The notes beneath the pieces were generated by a model, which worked only from the letters and a program-made list of their open reading frames with translations, had not been told where the DNA came from and searched no databases. Source: Clostridiales bacterium UBA3259 (GTDB lineage Bacteria; Bacillota_A; Clostridia; Oscillospirales; Oscillospiraceae). Taken from it: DNA of 13,217 bases. Where the stretch lies: the NCBI GenBank assembly GCA_002362625.1, contig DEUP01000013.1, positions 18,691 to 31,907 of the forward strand, in the 5' to 3' direction. Shown here one piece after another: positions 1 to 6,255 of the stretch (the first letter of the stretch is position 1; the number at the start of each line of letters is the position of its first letter). The translations under genes were made by a program, and so were the position numbers.

Positions 1-38
1 TTCATCGGGCCGTTCCCTCCACCGCTCTTGATAAGGCT
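1..38 (-). promoter_or_regulatory. SAM-I (S-box) riboswitch, 5' part, cut by window edge
   Basis: Read on the minus strand from about position 38 down to 1, the sequence has the recognisable start of an S-box leader: CTTATCAAGAG, then GGTGGAGGGA, then GGCCCGATGAA. These are the P1 5' strand, the P2 entry and the start of the conserved core. The rest of the aptamer, the expression platform and the controlled gene lie outside the window. S-box leaders normally control methionine or SAM synthesis or methionine transport genes by SAM-dependent termination. The identification rests on conserved sequence blocks, not on a covariance search. Confidence 0.87.
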
Positions 39-57
39 TATATGCAATTTTTACTGT

Positions 58-85
58 ATTATACCGTATTTCCGGGAAAAGTCAA
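58..85 (-). promoter_or_regulatory. SigA-type promoter of the S-box transcript
   Basis: On the minus strand there is TTGACT (80-85), a 16-bp spacer and TATAAT (58-63). The start of transcription would fall near position 50, about a dozen bases before the S-box begins. It points leftward, away from the rhomboid-like gene. Confidence 0.8.
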
Positions 86-130
86 CACTTTTTTCATTTT
101 TCAAAAGGATAAATGTTAACAATTCTGCTA

Positions 131-159
131 TAGACTTTTTGATGTTTTGCTGGTAGAAT
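131..159 (+). promoter_or_regulatory. Extended -10 promoter for the rhomboid-like gene
   Basis: TAGACT (131-136), a 17-bp spacer ending in TGG, then TAGAAT (154-159). The TGn extension matches several other promoters in this window. Transcription would start near 166, so the ATG at 158 would lie upstream of the mRNA. This favours the ATG at 194 as the translation start. Confidence 0.55.
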
Positions 160-193
160 GTATAAAGCAAATGATCGATACGTTTTATGGGAG

Positions 194-1066
194 ATGAAGG
201 ATTTGAAAGACCTGCGTAGAAAATTTGAGCTTTTCTGCTATAAAAACCGGAGTAAGGGTATCCCCAACCTGATGCTGTATATTTCCCTGGGTACGGCAGT
301 CGTGTATCTGATGAGCCAGATTTCCGGCAATCTGTTCCTCTACAGCCTTCTGGTCTTTGATCGGCGGCTGATTCTGCAAGGACAGATTTGGCGGCTGTTT
401 ACCTACCCGCTGACCTATTATAACAGCTCCATTCTCTTAACTGCCATCGCACTGCTATGCTACTACTCCCTGGGACGAGCTATGGAGAATATCTGGGGAA
501 CCCTGCGTTTCAACCTGTTTTATCTTACCGGCGTGGTGATGATGGACGTTTACTGCCTGATTTTCGGCGGACAGGCCAGCGTATACTATTTGAATATGAG
601 CCTGTTTCTGTCCTATGCCACCTTGTACCCGGACGCCCATTTCCTGCTGTTCTTCATTATTCCCATCCGGGCGTGGATCTTCGCCCTGTTTGACCTGGTG
701 CTGATCCTGCTGGGACTGTTTACCGATCCCTTTCCCTACAATCTGTTCCCCGTCATTTCTCTTGCCAACTACTTCCTGTTCTTCGGCAAGGATGTGCTGA
801 ACGTGCTGCCCGTATCCTGGCGCGCCAACGCCCGCCGCCTGTTTCATAAAAAGCCTGGGGGACAAAAGGCGAAGGTGATTCATTTTGACGCCGGTTCCTA
901 TGAAGCTTCCCACGCTTCCGCAAAGGCTCCCTATAACCACCGGTGCACGGTCTGCGGGAGAACGGATGTGACCAATCCGGAGCTGGAATTCCGGTACTGC
1001 TCCAAGTGCAAGGGTTATTACTGCTACTGTGAGGATCACATCAATAACCATACCCATATCCAGTAA
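194..1066 (+). CDS. Rhomboid-like membrane protein with C-terminal zinc ribbon, probably proteolytically inactive
   Basis: Integral membrane protein of 290 aa. Several hydrophobic segments fill residues about 25-200. The stretch WRLFTYPL (66-73) and the E-N-I-W-G-T-L-R-F region (about 98-106) resemble the rhomboid first loop (RxxT and ExxxGxxRF). The protease signatures are not there: the expected HxxxN of TM2 is replaced by a serine- and leucine-rich run, and no GxSG is seen (the region reads L-N-M-S-L-F). It is therefore a rhomboid-fold pseudoprotease candidate. After a basic linker, residues 251-288 carry CxxC, CxxC, CxC and two His-rich steps, typical of a zinc ribbon facing the cytoplasm. 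The start is ambiguous: the ATG at 158 overlaps the promoter, while the ATG at 194 has GGGAG immediately before it, which is unusually close. Function is unknown; a scaffold or quality-control role is only inference. Confidence 0.8.
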   Translation: MKDLKDLRRKFELFCYKNRSKGIPNLMLYISLGTAVVYLMSQISGNLFLYSLLVFDRRLILQGQIWRLFTYPLTYYNSSILLTAIALLCYYSLGRAMENIWGTLRFNLFYLTGVVMMDVYCLIFGGQASVYYLNMSLFLSYATLYPDAHFLLFFIIPIRAWIFALFDLVLILLGLFTDPFPYNLFPVISLANYFLFFGKDVLNVLPVSWRANARRLFHKKPGGQKAKVIHFDAGSYEASHASAKAPYNHRCTVCGRTDVTNPELEFRYCSKCKGYYCYCEDHINNHTHIQ

Positions 1067-1097
1067 AAAGACTGCCGCGGCTGTTTGGCCGCGGCAG
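1067..1097 (-). terminator. Intrinsic terminator of the lipoprotein gene
   Basis: A perfect 10-bp stem (1072-1081 with 1088-1097, CTGCCGCGGC and its complement) closes a 6-base loop. On the minus strand it is followed by TCTTTTT. It sits just past the lipoprotein stop codon. The plus-strand side lacks a T tract, so it acts mainly on minus-strand transcripts. Confidence 0.85.
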
Positions 1098-1105
1098 CAC
1101 TGCGC

Positions 1106-1750
1106 TTATCCGGCTTTTCGGAAGGTCATGGGGTACAGAGAGGCCTCAAAGGCTTCCATTTCTTCGGTGGAGGTCACCAGGGTCAGGGTGTCGTCCTTTA
1201 ACACGTATTCGTCGTACATGCTGTCCTCAATGCTGTCTGAGGCGCTGCCGGTCATATAAAGCTTTCCGCCTTTGGCAAGGTACCTGCCGGATCGGTAGAC
1301 ACCCTCCACGACATCCTGAACCATTTCATTCATGTCGCTGTCCGGAAGGATCTCGTTCATCAGCTCCTCCATGGTGCCGCCCAGCATATTCAAAAATGCC
1401 TCCCATTCGATTCCCTCGGCGGCAACCACATCCTTCATATAGGCCTCCATGGTATCCGAAAGATCCTTTCGGAAGACTGCCGCGGTATCCTGCATGCGCT
1501 CTTCATCCACAGCCATGGAATAGGTTCCGTCCTCACGGAAGGTGAGAACCAGTTTCATAGTGAAGGAGGAGAGGTGAAAATAGGGAAGCATTTCCTCCTC
1601 CAGGGCAGCGCCGACTTCCGCTTCCAAAGCCTGGGTACAGTCAATGTCCGCTTCCCACCGGCCGACAAGGGCCTTTTGATCGCTGCCGCAGCCTGTCAGG
1701 GACAGGAGCATCGTGAGCACAAGGAAAGCGCTGATAAATTTCTTCTTCAT
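1106..1750 (-). CDS. Secreted lipoprotein of unknown function
   Basis: A 214-aa protein beginning with a lipoprotein signal peptide: Lys-rich n-region, hydrophobic core, and lipobox L-T-G-C with the lipidated Cys at residue 21. Right after the anchor is A-L-V-G-R-W-E-A, a 'GxW' motif common in small beta-barrel, lipocalin-like extracellular domains. The mature part is very acidic and contains a later beta-strand pattern (FREDGTYSM; DDTLTLV). It would be anchored on the outer face of the membrane. The start is supported by AAGGGAG eight bases upstream and a near-consensus promoter at 1789-1817. The gene stands alone with its own promoter and terminator. Ligand and role are not apparent. Confidence 0.85.
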   Translation of the reverse strand: MKKKFISAFLVLTMLLSLTGCGSDQKALVGRWEADIDCTQALEAEVGAALEEEMLPYFHLSSFTMKLVLTFREDGTYSMAVDEERMQDTAAVFRKDLSDTMEAYMKDVVAAEGIEWEAFLNMLGGTMEELMNEILPDSDMNEMVQDVVEGVYRSGRYLAKGGKLYMTGSASDSIEDSMYDEYVLKDDTLTLVTSTEEMEAFEASLYPMTFRKAG

Positions 1751-1788
1751 TCGGTTTTCTCCCTTCGGTTCTGTTTGAATGTATAAAA

Positions 1789-1817
1789 ATCATATCACAC
1801 CTTCACTATACTGTCAA
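1789..1817 (-). promoter_or_regulatory. Strong SigA promoter of the lipoprotein gene
   Basis: Minus strand: TTGACA (1812-1817), 17-bp spacer ending in TGA, TATGAT (1789-1794). This is a consensus -35, optimal spacing and an extended -10. It is back to back with the glpK promoter at 1844-1871. Confidence 0.85.
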
Positions 1818-1843
1818 GGTATTGAGATTATTCCCGGATACTA

Positions 1844-1871
1844 TTGCCTTTTTTGTGAAATATGATATAAT
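1844..1871 (+). promoter_or_regulatory. Extended -10 promoter of glpK
   Basis: TTGCCT (1844-1849), 16-bp spacer ending in TGA, TATAAT (1866-1871). The glpK ribosome site AAGGAG lies 20 bases further on. No obvious catabolite-response (cre) element was spotted nearby by eye. Confidence 0.75.
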
Positions 1872-1903
1872 TTTCTTACGAATAACCAAAAAGGAGCATT
1901 GCC

Positions 1904-3403
1904 ATGTCCAAATACATTATGGCCCTGGATTCCGGAACCACCTCCAATCGCTGTATTTTGTTTGATGAAAGCGGCGAGGTTTGCAGCGTGGCCCAGAAGG
2001 AGTTTACTCAGATCTTTCCCCAGCCCGGATGGGTGGAGCATGACGCAGACGAAATCTTTGCCACTCAGCTGGAAGTGGCGAGACAGGCCCTAATGAACAT
2101 CGGCGCTGCCGCCGGTGACATTGCCGCCATCGGCATTACCAACCAGCGGGAAACCACCATTGTGTGGAACCGGCTCACAGGCCGCCCTGTGTATAACGCC
2201 ATTGTCTGGCAGTGCCGCCGGACGGCGCCTTACTGCGATCAGCTGACCAAAGAGGGACTGGTGGATACCATCCGGCATAAAACCGGCCTGGTCATCGACC
2301 CCTATTTCTCCGGCACCAAGATCCGCTGGATTCTCCAGAATGTACCCGGCGCTCGGGAGCAGGCGGAAAGGGGAGAGCTGCTGTTTGGCACGGTGGAAAC
2401 CTGGCTCATCTGGAAGCTCACCGGCGGACGGGTACATGTGACGGACTACTCCAACGCCTCCCGCACGATGCTCTTTAACATCAACACCCTTACCTGGGAC
2501 GAGGACATTTTAAGAAGGATGGACATTCCCGCTTCCATGCTGCCAAAGCCCATGCCCTCCAGCTGTGTCTACGGTTATACCGACGCCAGGTTCTTTGGCG
2601 CGCCCATTCCCATTTCCGGGGCAGCCGGTGATCAGCAGGCAGCGCTGTTTGGCCAGGCTTGTTTTGAACCGGGAGATTCCAAGGTCACCTACGGCACCGG
2701 CGCGTTTTTGCTGATGAATACAGGCGGGAAGCCCATTTTTTCCCAAAACGGTCTGGTGACCACCATTGCCTGGGGCCTGGGAGGAAAGGTCACCTATGCT
2801 CTGGAGGGCTCCATTTTCGTGGCGGGAGCGGCCATTCAGTGGCTGCGGGACGAGCTGCGGTTTATTGAGTCCGCGGGAGATTCCGAGTATATGGCCCAGA
2901 AGGTGAAAGATACCAACGGCTGCTATGTGGTTCCCGCCTTTACGGGACTGGGAGCGCCCTATTGGGACGCCTATGCCCGGGGCGCGGTGGTGGGCCTGAC
3001 CCGGGGCGTGAACAAGTATCACATCATCCGGGCCACCCTGGATTCCATCGCCTATCAGACCAATGACGTGCTGGCTGCCATGGAAATGGATTCCGGTATC
3101 CGATTGTCCGCCCTGAAGGTGGACGGCGGCGCGTCCGCGAATAACTATTTGGTGCAGACCCAGGCGGATATCAGTGCGGCCCCGGTGCTGCGTCCCAAAT
3201 GCGTAGAGACCACTGCCATGGGCGCGGCCTATCTGGCGGGTCTGGCGGCAGGCTATTGGGCGGGTACGGAGGATATCCGGAAAAACTGGGCAGTTGACCG
3301 GGAGTTTACCCCAGGCCTTTCCCGGGAAATCCGGGAAGGAAAAATCCGGGGCTGGAAGAAAGCGGTAAAGAATACCATGCACTGGGCAAAGGACGAAGAT
3401 TAA
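1904..3403 (+). CDS. glpK: Glycerol kinase
   Basis: Cytoplasmic FGGY-family kinase of 499 aa, the usual length, converting glycerol and ATP to glycerol 3-phosphate. The phosphate-binding loop [10 protein letters not shown] is at residues 7-16. Expected glycerol-contact residues are present: R82/E83 (NQRETT), Y134 (PYFSGTK) and D243 ([11 protein letters not shown]). The C-terminal FGGY region shows the Q-A-D-I and [16 protein letters not shown] motifs. The ATG is preceded by AAGGAG with 7-base spacing. No glycerol facilitator or glycerol-3-phosphate dehydrogenase is adjacent, so it is an orphan kinase gene with its own promoter; the SSB-like gene follows after 65 bases without a visible terminator. 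Oddity: the segment D-A-R-F-F-G (227-232) has Arg at the position where Firmicute enzymes regulated by HPr carry the phosphorylated His (YHFFG in Bacillus). Confidence 0.98.
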   Translation: MSKYIMALDSGTTSNRCILFDESGEVCSVAQKEFTQIFPQPGWVEHDADEIFATQLEVARQALMNIGAAAGDIAAIGITNQRETTIVWNRLTGRPVYNAIVWQCRRTAPYCDQLTKEGLVDTIRHKTGLVIDPYFSGTKIRWILQNVPGAREQAERGELLFGTVETWLIWKLTGGRVHVTDYSNASRTMLFNINTLTWDEDILRRMDIPASMLPKPMPSSCVYGYTDARFFGAPIPISGAAGDQQAALFGQACFEPGDSKVTYGTGAFLLMNTGGKPIFSQNGLVTTIAWGLGGKVTYALEGSIFVAGAAIQWLRDELRFIESAGDSEYMAQKVKDTNGCYVVPAFTGLGAPYWDAYARGAVVGLTRGVNKYHIIRATLDSIAYQTNDVLAAMEMDSGIRLSALKVDGGASANNYLVQTQADISAAPVLRPKCVETTAMGAAYLAGLAAGYWAGTEDIRKNWAVDREFTPGLSREIREGKIRGWKKAVKNTMHWAKDED

Positions 3404-3468
3404 GTGGTTCTGTTTCCGCCGAAAGCGCATAGGATGTTCCATACATCTGTTGCTTTGAGGTGGTACTA

Positions 3469-4080
3469 TTGGAACATGCTATCAATCAGATCGTTCTGCG
3501 GGGCACCCTGGCATCCCTGCCCCAATTCTCCCACGAAAATCACGATCGCCGTTTCTTTCGCTTTCTGCTGGACGTGCCCCGGCTTTCCGGCTTCGTGGAT
3601 ACCCTGCCCGTCATTGCGGAAGAGGGGCTTTTGAATGAGGCGGAGCTGTCGGGCGGCGGGATGCTCACCGTGTCGGGACAGATCCGCTCCCACAATGTCC
3701 GCAGTGACGGCCGGCGGCATCTGTTGATTTTTGTATTCGCGGCATCCATCCGCTGTGAGGATGGGGAGCCGGTGAATGATGTGATTCTGGAAGGTCCGGT
3801 GTGCAGAGAGCCGACCTATCGCCGGACACCGTTGGGCCGGGAGATCTGCGACGTGATGCTGGCGGTGCCCAGGGCCTTTCAGCGGGCGGACTATCTGCCC
3901 TGCATTTTGTGGGGACGAACCGCCCTGGAAGCGGCCCAATGCCATACCCGGGATCGGATCCGCATCTGCGGCCGTCTGCAAAGCCGGAAGTACACCAAGG
4001 TTACGGAGACGGGAAGCGAGGAGCGCACCGCCTATGAGGTGTCCGCCCTGACCGCCCAGATCCTGGAGAACAGCGTTTAA
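3469..4080 (+). CDS. SSB-like protein with two tandem OB-fold domains
   Basis: Predicted single-stranded-nucleic-acid-binding protein of 203 aa. The two halves look like copies of one pattern. Each starts with a strand such as VLRGTL or VILEGPV followed by a Pro, then an aromatic or basic segment, then an L-x-V-P-R step (LLDVPR; MLAVPR), a D-x-LP step (DTLPVI; DYLPCI), a G-x-I/L-S/R strand (VSGQIRS; ICGRLQSRKY) and a final hydrophobic strand. That is the layout of the SSB/PriB OB fold, so it may be a pseudo-dimer in one chain. The TTG at 3469 is chosen because GAGGTGG (3457-3463) lies 5 bases before it; a GTG at 3460 lies inside that ribosome site. It is probably co-transcribed with glpK. It is not the standard SSB: no acidic tail ending in DDDIPF is present. 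Confidence 0.75.
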   Translation: MEHAINQIVLRGTLASLPQFSHENHDRRFFRFLLDVPRLSGFVDTLPVIAEEGLLNEAELSGGGMLTVSGQIRSHNVRSDGRRHLLIFVFAASIRCEDGEPVNDVILEGPVCREPTYRRTPLGREICDVMLAVPRAFQRADYLPCILWGRTALEAAQCHTRDRIRICGRLQSRKYTKVTETGSEERTAYEVSALTAQILENSV

Positions 4081-4089
4081 ACATTTTCG

Positions 4090-4118
4090 TTGCGTTTTCA
4101 TCCCCTTCGTGGTATATT
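4090..4118 (+). promoter_or_regulatory. Extended -10 promoter of nth
   Basis: TTGCGT (4090-4095), 17-bp spacer ending in TGG, TATATT (4113-4118). It begins 10 bases after the SSB-like stop codon. It shows that the in-frame TTG at 4090 belongs to the -35 element and is not a start codon. Confidence 0.75.
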
Positions 4119-4149
4119 GAAAAAAAGAAATACGAAGGTACAGAGTATT

Positions 4150-4785
4150 ATGAAAGAGAATTTACATGAAATCATCCGCATTTTAAAGGACCGCTACGGC
4201 AGCGCCCCCTGTGCCCTGCATTACGAGAAGGACTATGAGCTGATGATTGCCGTCCGCCTGTCCGCCCAGTGCACCGATGCCCGGGTGAACCTGGTAACCC
4301 CGGCGCTGTTTGCGGAATATCCCACCCTGGAGGCTATGGCCGGGGCGGATGTGAGCCGGGTGGAGGAGTTGGTGCATTCCTGCGGGTTTTATAAGCACAA
4401 GGCCAGAGATATTGTGCTGGGCTGCCAGATGCTGCTGAACGAATACGGCGGAAAGGTTCCCGGCACCATGGAGCAGCTGCTGAGGATTCCGGGCGTTGGC
4501 AGGAAAACTGCCAATCTGCTGCTGGGAGATTTATATAACGTACCCGGCAGCGTGGTCTGCGATACCCATTGTATCCGCATCTGCGGCCGCCTGGGACTCA
4601 CCGACGGAAGCAAGGATCCGGAGAAGGTGGAAACCCAGCTGCGGGCCATTCTCCCGCCCGAGGAAAGCTCGGATTTCTGTCACCGCATTGTCTTATTTGG
4701 CCGGGACTGCTGCACCGCCCGGAATCCCCAATGCGGAAGCTGCCCCTTAAGCCCCTTCTGCCGGTACATGAATCCGGAGGCATAA
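4150..4785 (+). CDS. nth: Endonuclease III (DNA glycosylase/AP lyase)
   Basis: Base-excision repair enzyme of 211 aa that removes oxidised pyrimidines and nicks at the resulting abasic site. The helix-hairpin-helix is L-R-I-P-G-V-G-R-K-T-A-N with catalytic Lys119. The catalytic Asp138 lies in C-D-T-H. Both match the E. coli positions (K120, D138) closely. The C terminus has the [4Fe-4S] ligands C188-x6-C195-x2-C198-x5-C204, the classic spacing. An extra Cys (187) sits beside the first ligand. The ATG at 4150 is chosen: GAAGGT lies 10 bases upstream and the promoter at 4090-4118 excludes the longer TTG form. The neighbouring SSB-like gene makes a small DNA-maintenance pair, though nth has its own promoter. 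Confidence 0.97.
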   Translation: MKENLHEIIRILKDRYGSAPCALHYEKDYELMIAVRLSAQCTDARVNLVTPALFAEYPTLEAMAGADVSRVEELVHSCGFYKHKARDIVLGCQMLLNEYGGKVPGTMEQLLRIPGVGRKTANLLLGDLYNVPGSVVCDTHCIRICGRLGLTDGSKDPEKVETQLRAILPPEESSDFCHRIVLFGRDCCTARNPQCGSCPLSPFCRYMNPEA

Positions 4786-4788
4786 AGA

Positions 4789-4830
4789 AACAGGCGGTAC
4801 AGACCCATCACCGGGCCTGTACCGCCTGTT
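4789..4830. terminator. Bidirectional intrinsic terminator between nth and the coiled-coil gene
   Basis: A perfect 14-bp stem (4789-4802 with 4817-4830) around a 14-base loop. The plus-strand tail is ATATTTC and the minus-strand tail CTTTATG. It lies in the gap between two convergent genes and probably ends both transcripts. Confidence 0.8.
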
Positions 4831-4847
4831 ATATTTCGCGGTGGGTA

Positions 4848-5396
4848 TTATCTTCCGCCGAACAGCTTCGCCAGTGGGGCGATGGCCTGGCCCAGATTGT
4901 CAACGGCGGTGTTCAGAGAATCAATGTCCATCTTGTCCAAAATGTCCACCGCCCGTGTGACCTGCTCCACACATTCCAGCATGGCAGTCTCGCTCTCCCG
5001 GGCCAGACTGTTTAAGCTGTCCATCAGCTGTCTGGGATTGCCCTCCTTGACCTGGGATACGATCTCCTGGGCATCCGTAAGAACCGTCTCTGCCTGATCG
5101 GCCATCTCCTGTACCTGGGTGGTGATCTCCTGGACGTCGGACAGAATGCCCAGCGCCCGGGGCAGGATCAACGCCGCTGCAAGGACAACCACCGCAAGAA
5201 TACCGATCATACATCCGGCGGTAATTGTCATCAGGCGCTGCATTTTTCGATTGTGGGCTTTCTGCTCCGCGGCAAAATCGAGAAGCATCTTGGTTTCTCC
5301 GGCAGTGCTGACTGTTTCTGCGTCCGGCTGCGCCCCTTCGGGGTTCTGGGCGGCTTTCTCCTCTTTTGCCTGCTGGATTTCTTTGCTTTCATCCAT
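4848..5396 (-). CDS. Membrane-anchored coiled-coil protein of unknown function
   Basis: A 182-aa protein with a charged, Gln/Glu-rich N terminus (residues 1-55), one transmembrane helix (about 57-79) and an extended helical part (about 83-175) rich in heptad-like repeats of Val, Leu, Ile, Gln and Glu (SDVQEITTQVQEMADQAETV and similar). The shape recalls DUF948-like or chemoreceptor-stalk proteins, but no signalling motif is seen. The topology is most likely N-in with the coiled coil outside. The start is supported by AGGGGGA about 8 bases upstream. The gene is monocistronic, diverges from niaR and converges on nth. Confidence 0.8.
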   Translation of the reverse strand: MDESKEIQQAKEEKAAQNPEGAQPDAETVSTAGETKMLLDFAAEQKAHNRKMQRLMTITAGCMIGILAVVVLAAALILPRALGILSDVQEITTQVQEMADQAETVLTDAQEIVSQVKEGNPRQLMDSLNSLARESETAMLECVEQVTRAVDILDKMDIDSLNTAVDNLGQAIAPLAKLFGGR

Positions 5397-5444
5397 GGTT
5401 ATGTCCCCCTTTATTATGGTTCGGTTTTTTGCTCCTATTTACAG

Positions 5445-5474
5445 AATATCACATTTTTCCCGTAAACGCATCAA
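5445..5474 (-). promoter_or_regulatory. Candidate promoter of the coiled-coil gene
   Basis: Minus strand: TTGATG (5469-5474), 18-bp spacer ending in TGT, GATATT (5445-5450). The hexamers are weaker than others here but the TGn extension is present. The 5' leader would be about 40 bases. Confidence 0.5.
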
Positions 5475-5535
5475 TTTTTTGTAAAAATACCGCATATTTT
5501 GCGGAAACTCAAATTCAGCAGGGGAAAGCAATCCC

Positions 5536-5564
5536 TTTACAACCGGCGGCGAAGGTGGTATACT
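5536..5564 (+). promoter_or_regulatory. Promoter of niaR with an operator-like half-site over the -10
   Basis: TTTACA (5536-5541), 17-bp spacer ending in TGG, TATACT (5559-5564). Positions 5555-5570 read GTGGTATACTTCTGTC and match 13 of 16 bases of the left arm of the large palindrome at 6176-6215 (GTGGTATACAGGTGTC). This suggests that NiaR also binds at its own promoter. Part of the match is the -10 hexamer itself. Confidence 0.75.
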
Positions 5565-5576
5565 TCTGTCATAGCG

Positions 5577-5596
5577 CCGGAGGAACCGACCTCCGG
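5577..5596 (+). promoter_or_regulatory. 5' leader hairpin of niaR mRNA
   Basis: A perfect 7-bp inverted repeat, CCGGAGG (5577-5583) and CCTCCGG (5590-5596), with loop AACCGA. It lies within a few bases of the expected 5' end of the mRNA and just before the ribosome site. It may stabilise the mRNA or modulate initiation; this role is inferred. Confidence 0.45.
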
Positions 5597-5615
5597 AAAA
5601 AGAGGAGGCTTAGCC

Positions 5616-6128
5616 ATGCACGCAGAAGCACGCCGTCAGGCTATTTTGGATATTCTTCAGAACACCCGGCAGCCTGTCAGCGCCGGAACCCTGGCTGCTG
5701 GTTTTTCCGTGAGCCGTCAGATCATCGTGGGTGACATCGCGCTGCTCCGGGCCGGCGGCGCGGAGATATCCGCCACGCCTCAGGGTTACACCATGGTGCG
5801 GGCAGGGAAGGGCATTCTTCGCCAAATCGCCTGCCAGCATACCGGGGAGCGGATGGAGGCGGAGCTGAACGCCATTGTGGATCAGGGCTGTACAGTGGTG
5901 GATGTGATCGTGGATCACCCTATTTACGGCCAGCTGACCGGTCCGCTGCAGCTTGCCAGCCGGTATGACGTGGGGCAGTTTCTGGAACGCTGTGCCCGTT
6001 CCGAAGCCCGGCCCTTGTCGGATCTGACAGGGGGGATTCATCTGCACACCCTTTCCTGTCCCGATGAAGAGGCATTTTTACGGGTGGAAGCGGTGCTGCG
6101 CCGTCTGGGGGTACTGCTAGAAGGGTAA
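5616..6128 (+). CDS. niaR: NiaR-type transcription repressor of NAD/niacin genes (HTH + 3H domain)
   Basis: A 170-aa DNA-binding repressor, full length for the family (often annotated NadR in Clostridia). The N-terminal helix-turn-helix spans about residues 5-60 (PVSAGTLAAGFSVSRQIIVGDI). The C-terminal 3H domain follows and carries the metal ligands recalled from the Thermotoga TM1602 structure at matching offsets: H75, E83, H142 and H144 (GGIHLHTL). The third conserved His is H101 (VDHPIYG). Family members repress NAD synthesis and niacin uptake genes when nicotinic acid is plentiful. The ATG at 5616 has AGAGGAGG seven bases upstream; longer in-frame starts precede or overlap the promoter and are rejected. 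The adjacent permease with a palindromic operator candidate suggests that it regulates that gene. Confidence 0.92.
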   Translation: MHAEARRQAILDILQNTRQPVSAGTLAAGFSVSRQIIVGDIALLRAGGAEISATPQGYTMVRAGKGILRQIACQHTGERMEAELNAIVDQGCTVVDVIVDHPIYGQLTGPLQLASRYDVGQFLERCARSEARPLSDLTGGIHLHTLSCPDEEAFLRVEAVLRRLGVLLEG

Positions 6129-6146
6129 CTTTTCCTTCGCCAGGGA

Positions 6147-6175
6147 TTGACAACCATAGAAAAAAGGAGTATTAT
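6147..6175 (+). promoter_or_regulatory. Strong promoter of the PfoR-like permease gene
   Basis: TTGACA (6147-6152), 17-bp spacer, TATTAT (6170-6175). The 40-bp palindrome begins at the next base, so the start point falls inside it, near 6182. That is a typical layout for steric repression. Confidence 0.8.
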
Positions 6176-6220
6176 ACCGTGGTATACAGGTGTCTTGACA
6201 CTTATATACCACGGTTTTTT
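6176..6220 (+). promoter_or_regulatory. 40-bp palindrome: candidate NiaR operator, also niaR terminator
   Basis: Arms 6176-6194 and 6197-6215 pair over 19 positions with one mismatch (6187/6204) and one G-T pair, around a 2-base centre. The core is GTGTC-TT-GACAC. As DNA it sits directly downstream of the -10 at 6170-6175, an operator position; a GTGTC/GACAC-type core is, as I recall, what predicted Firmicute NiaR sites look like. As RNA read through from niaR it forms a long hairpin followed by TTTTTT (6215-6220), an intrinsic terminator. RNA begun at about 6182 would lack the base of the left arm and be less able to terminate. Confidence 0.75.
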
Positions 6221-6255
6221 ATCCTTTGATTGATACATGCAAAGCAGGTGGTCTT

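Noticed and set aside
455..1057. Minus-strand open frame (200 aa) opposite the rhomboid-like gene
   Set aside because: Antisense shadow without a ribosome site or recognisable motif.
2510..3442. Long minus-strand open frame (310 aa) opposite glpK
   Set aside because: It lies entirely antisense to a clear glycerol kinase, has low-complexity His/Gly/Gln composition and lacks a ribosome site; it is a shadow of GC-rich codons.
5492..5512. Small CCGCA/TGCGG hairpin with a T run upstream of the coiled-coil gene
   Set aside because: Only 5 bp of stem, located upstream of the likely promoter; too weak to call a terminator or attenuator.
5919..5936. Gln in HPIYGQL of NiaR where Glu is common, considered as a lost metal ligand
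   Set aside because: By comparison with the recalled TM1602 ligands the metal site is H75, E83, H142 and H144, all of which are present; this Gln is not one of them.
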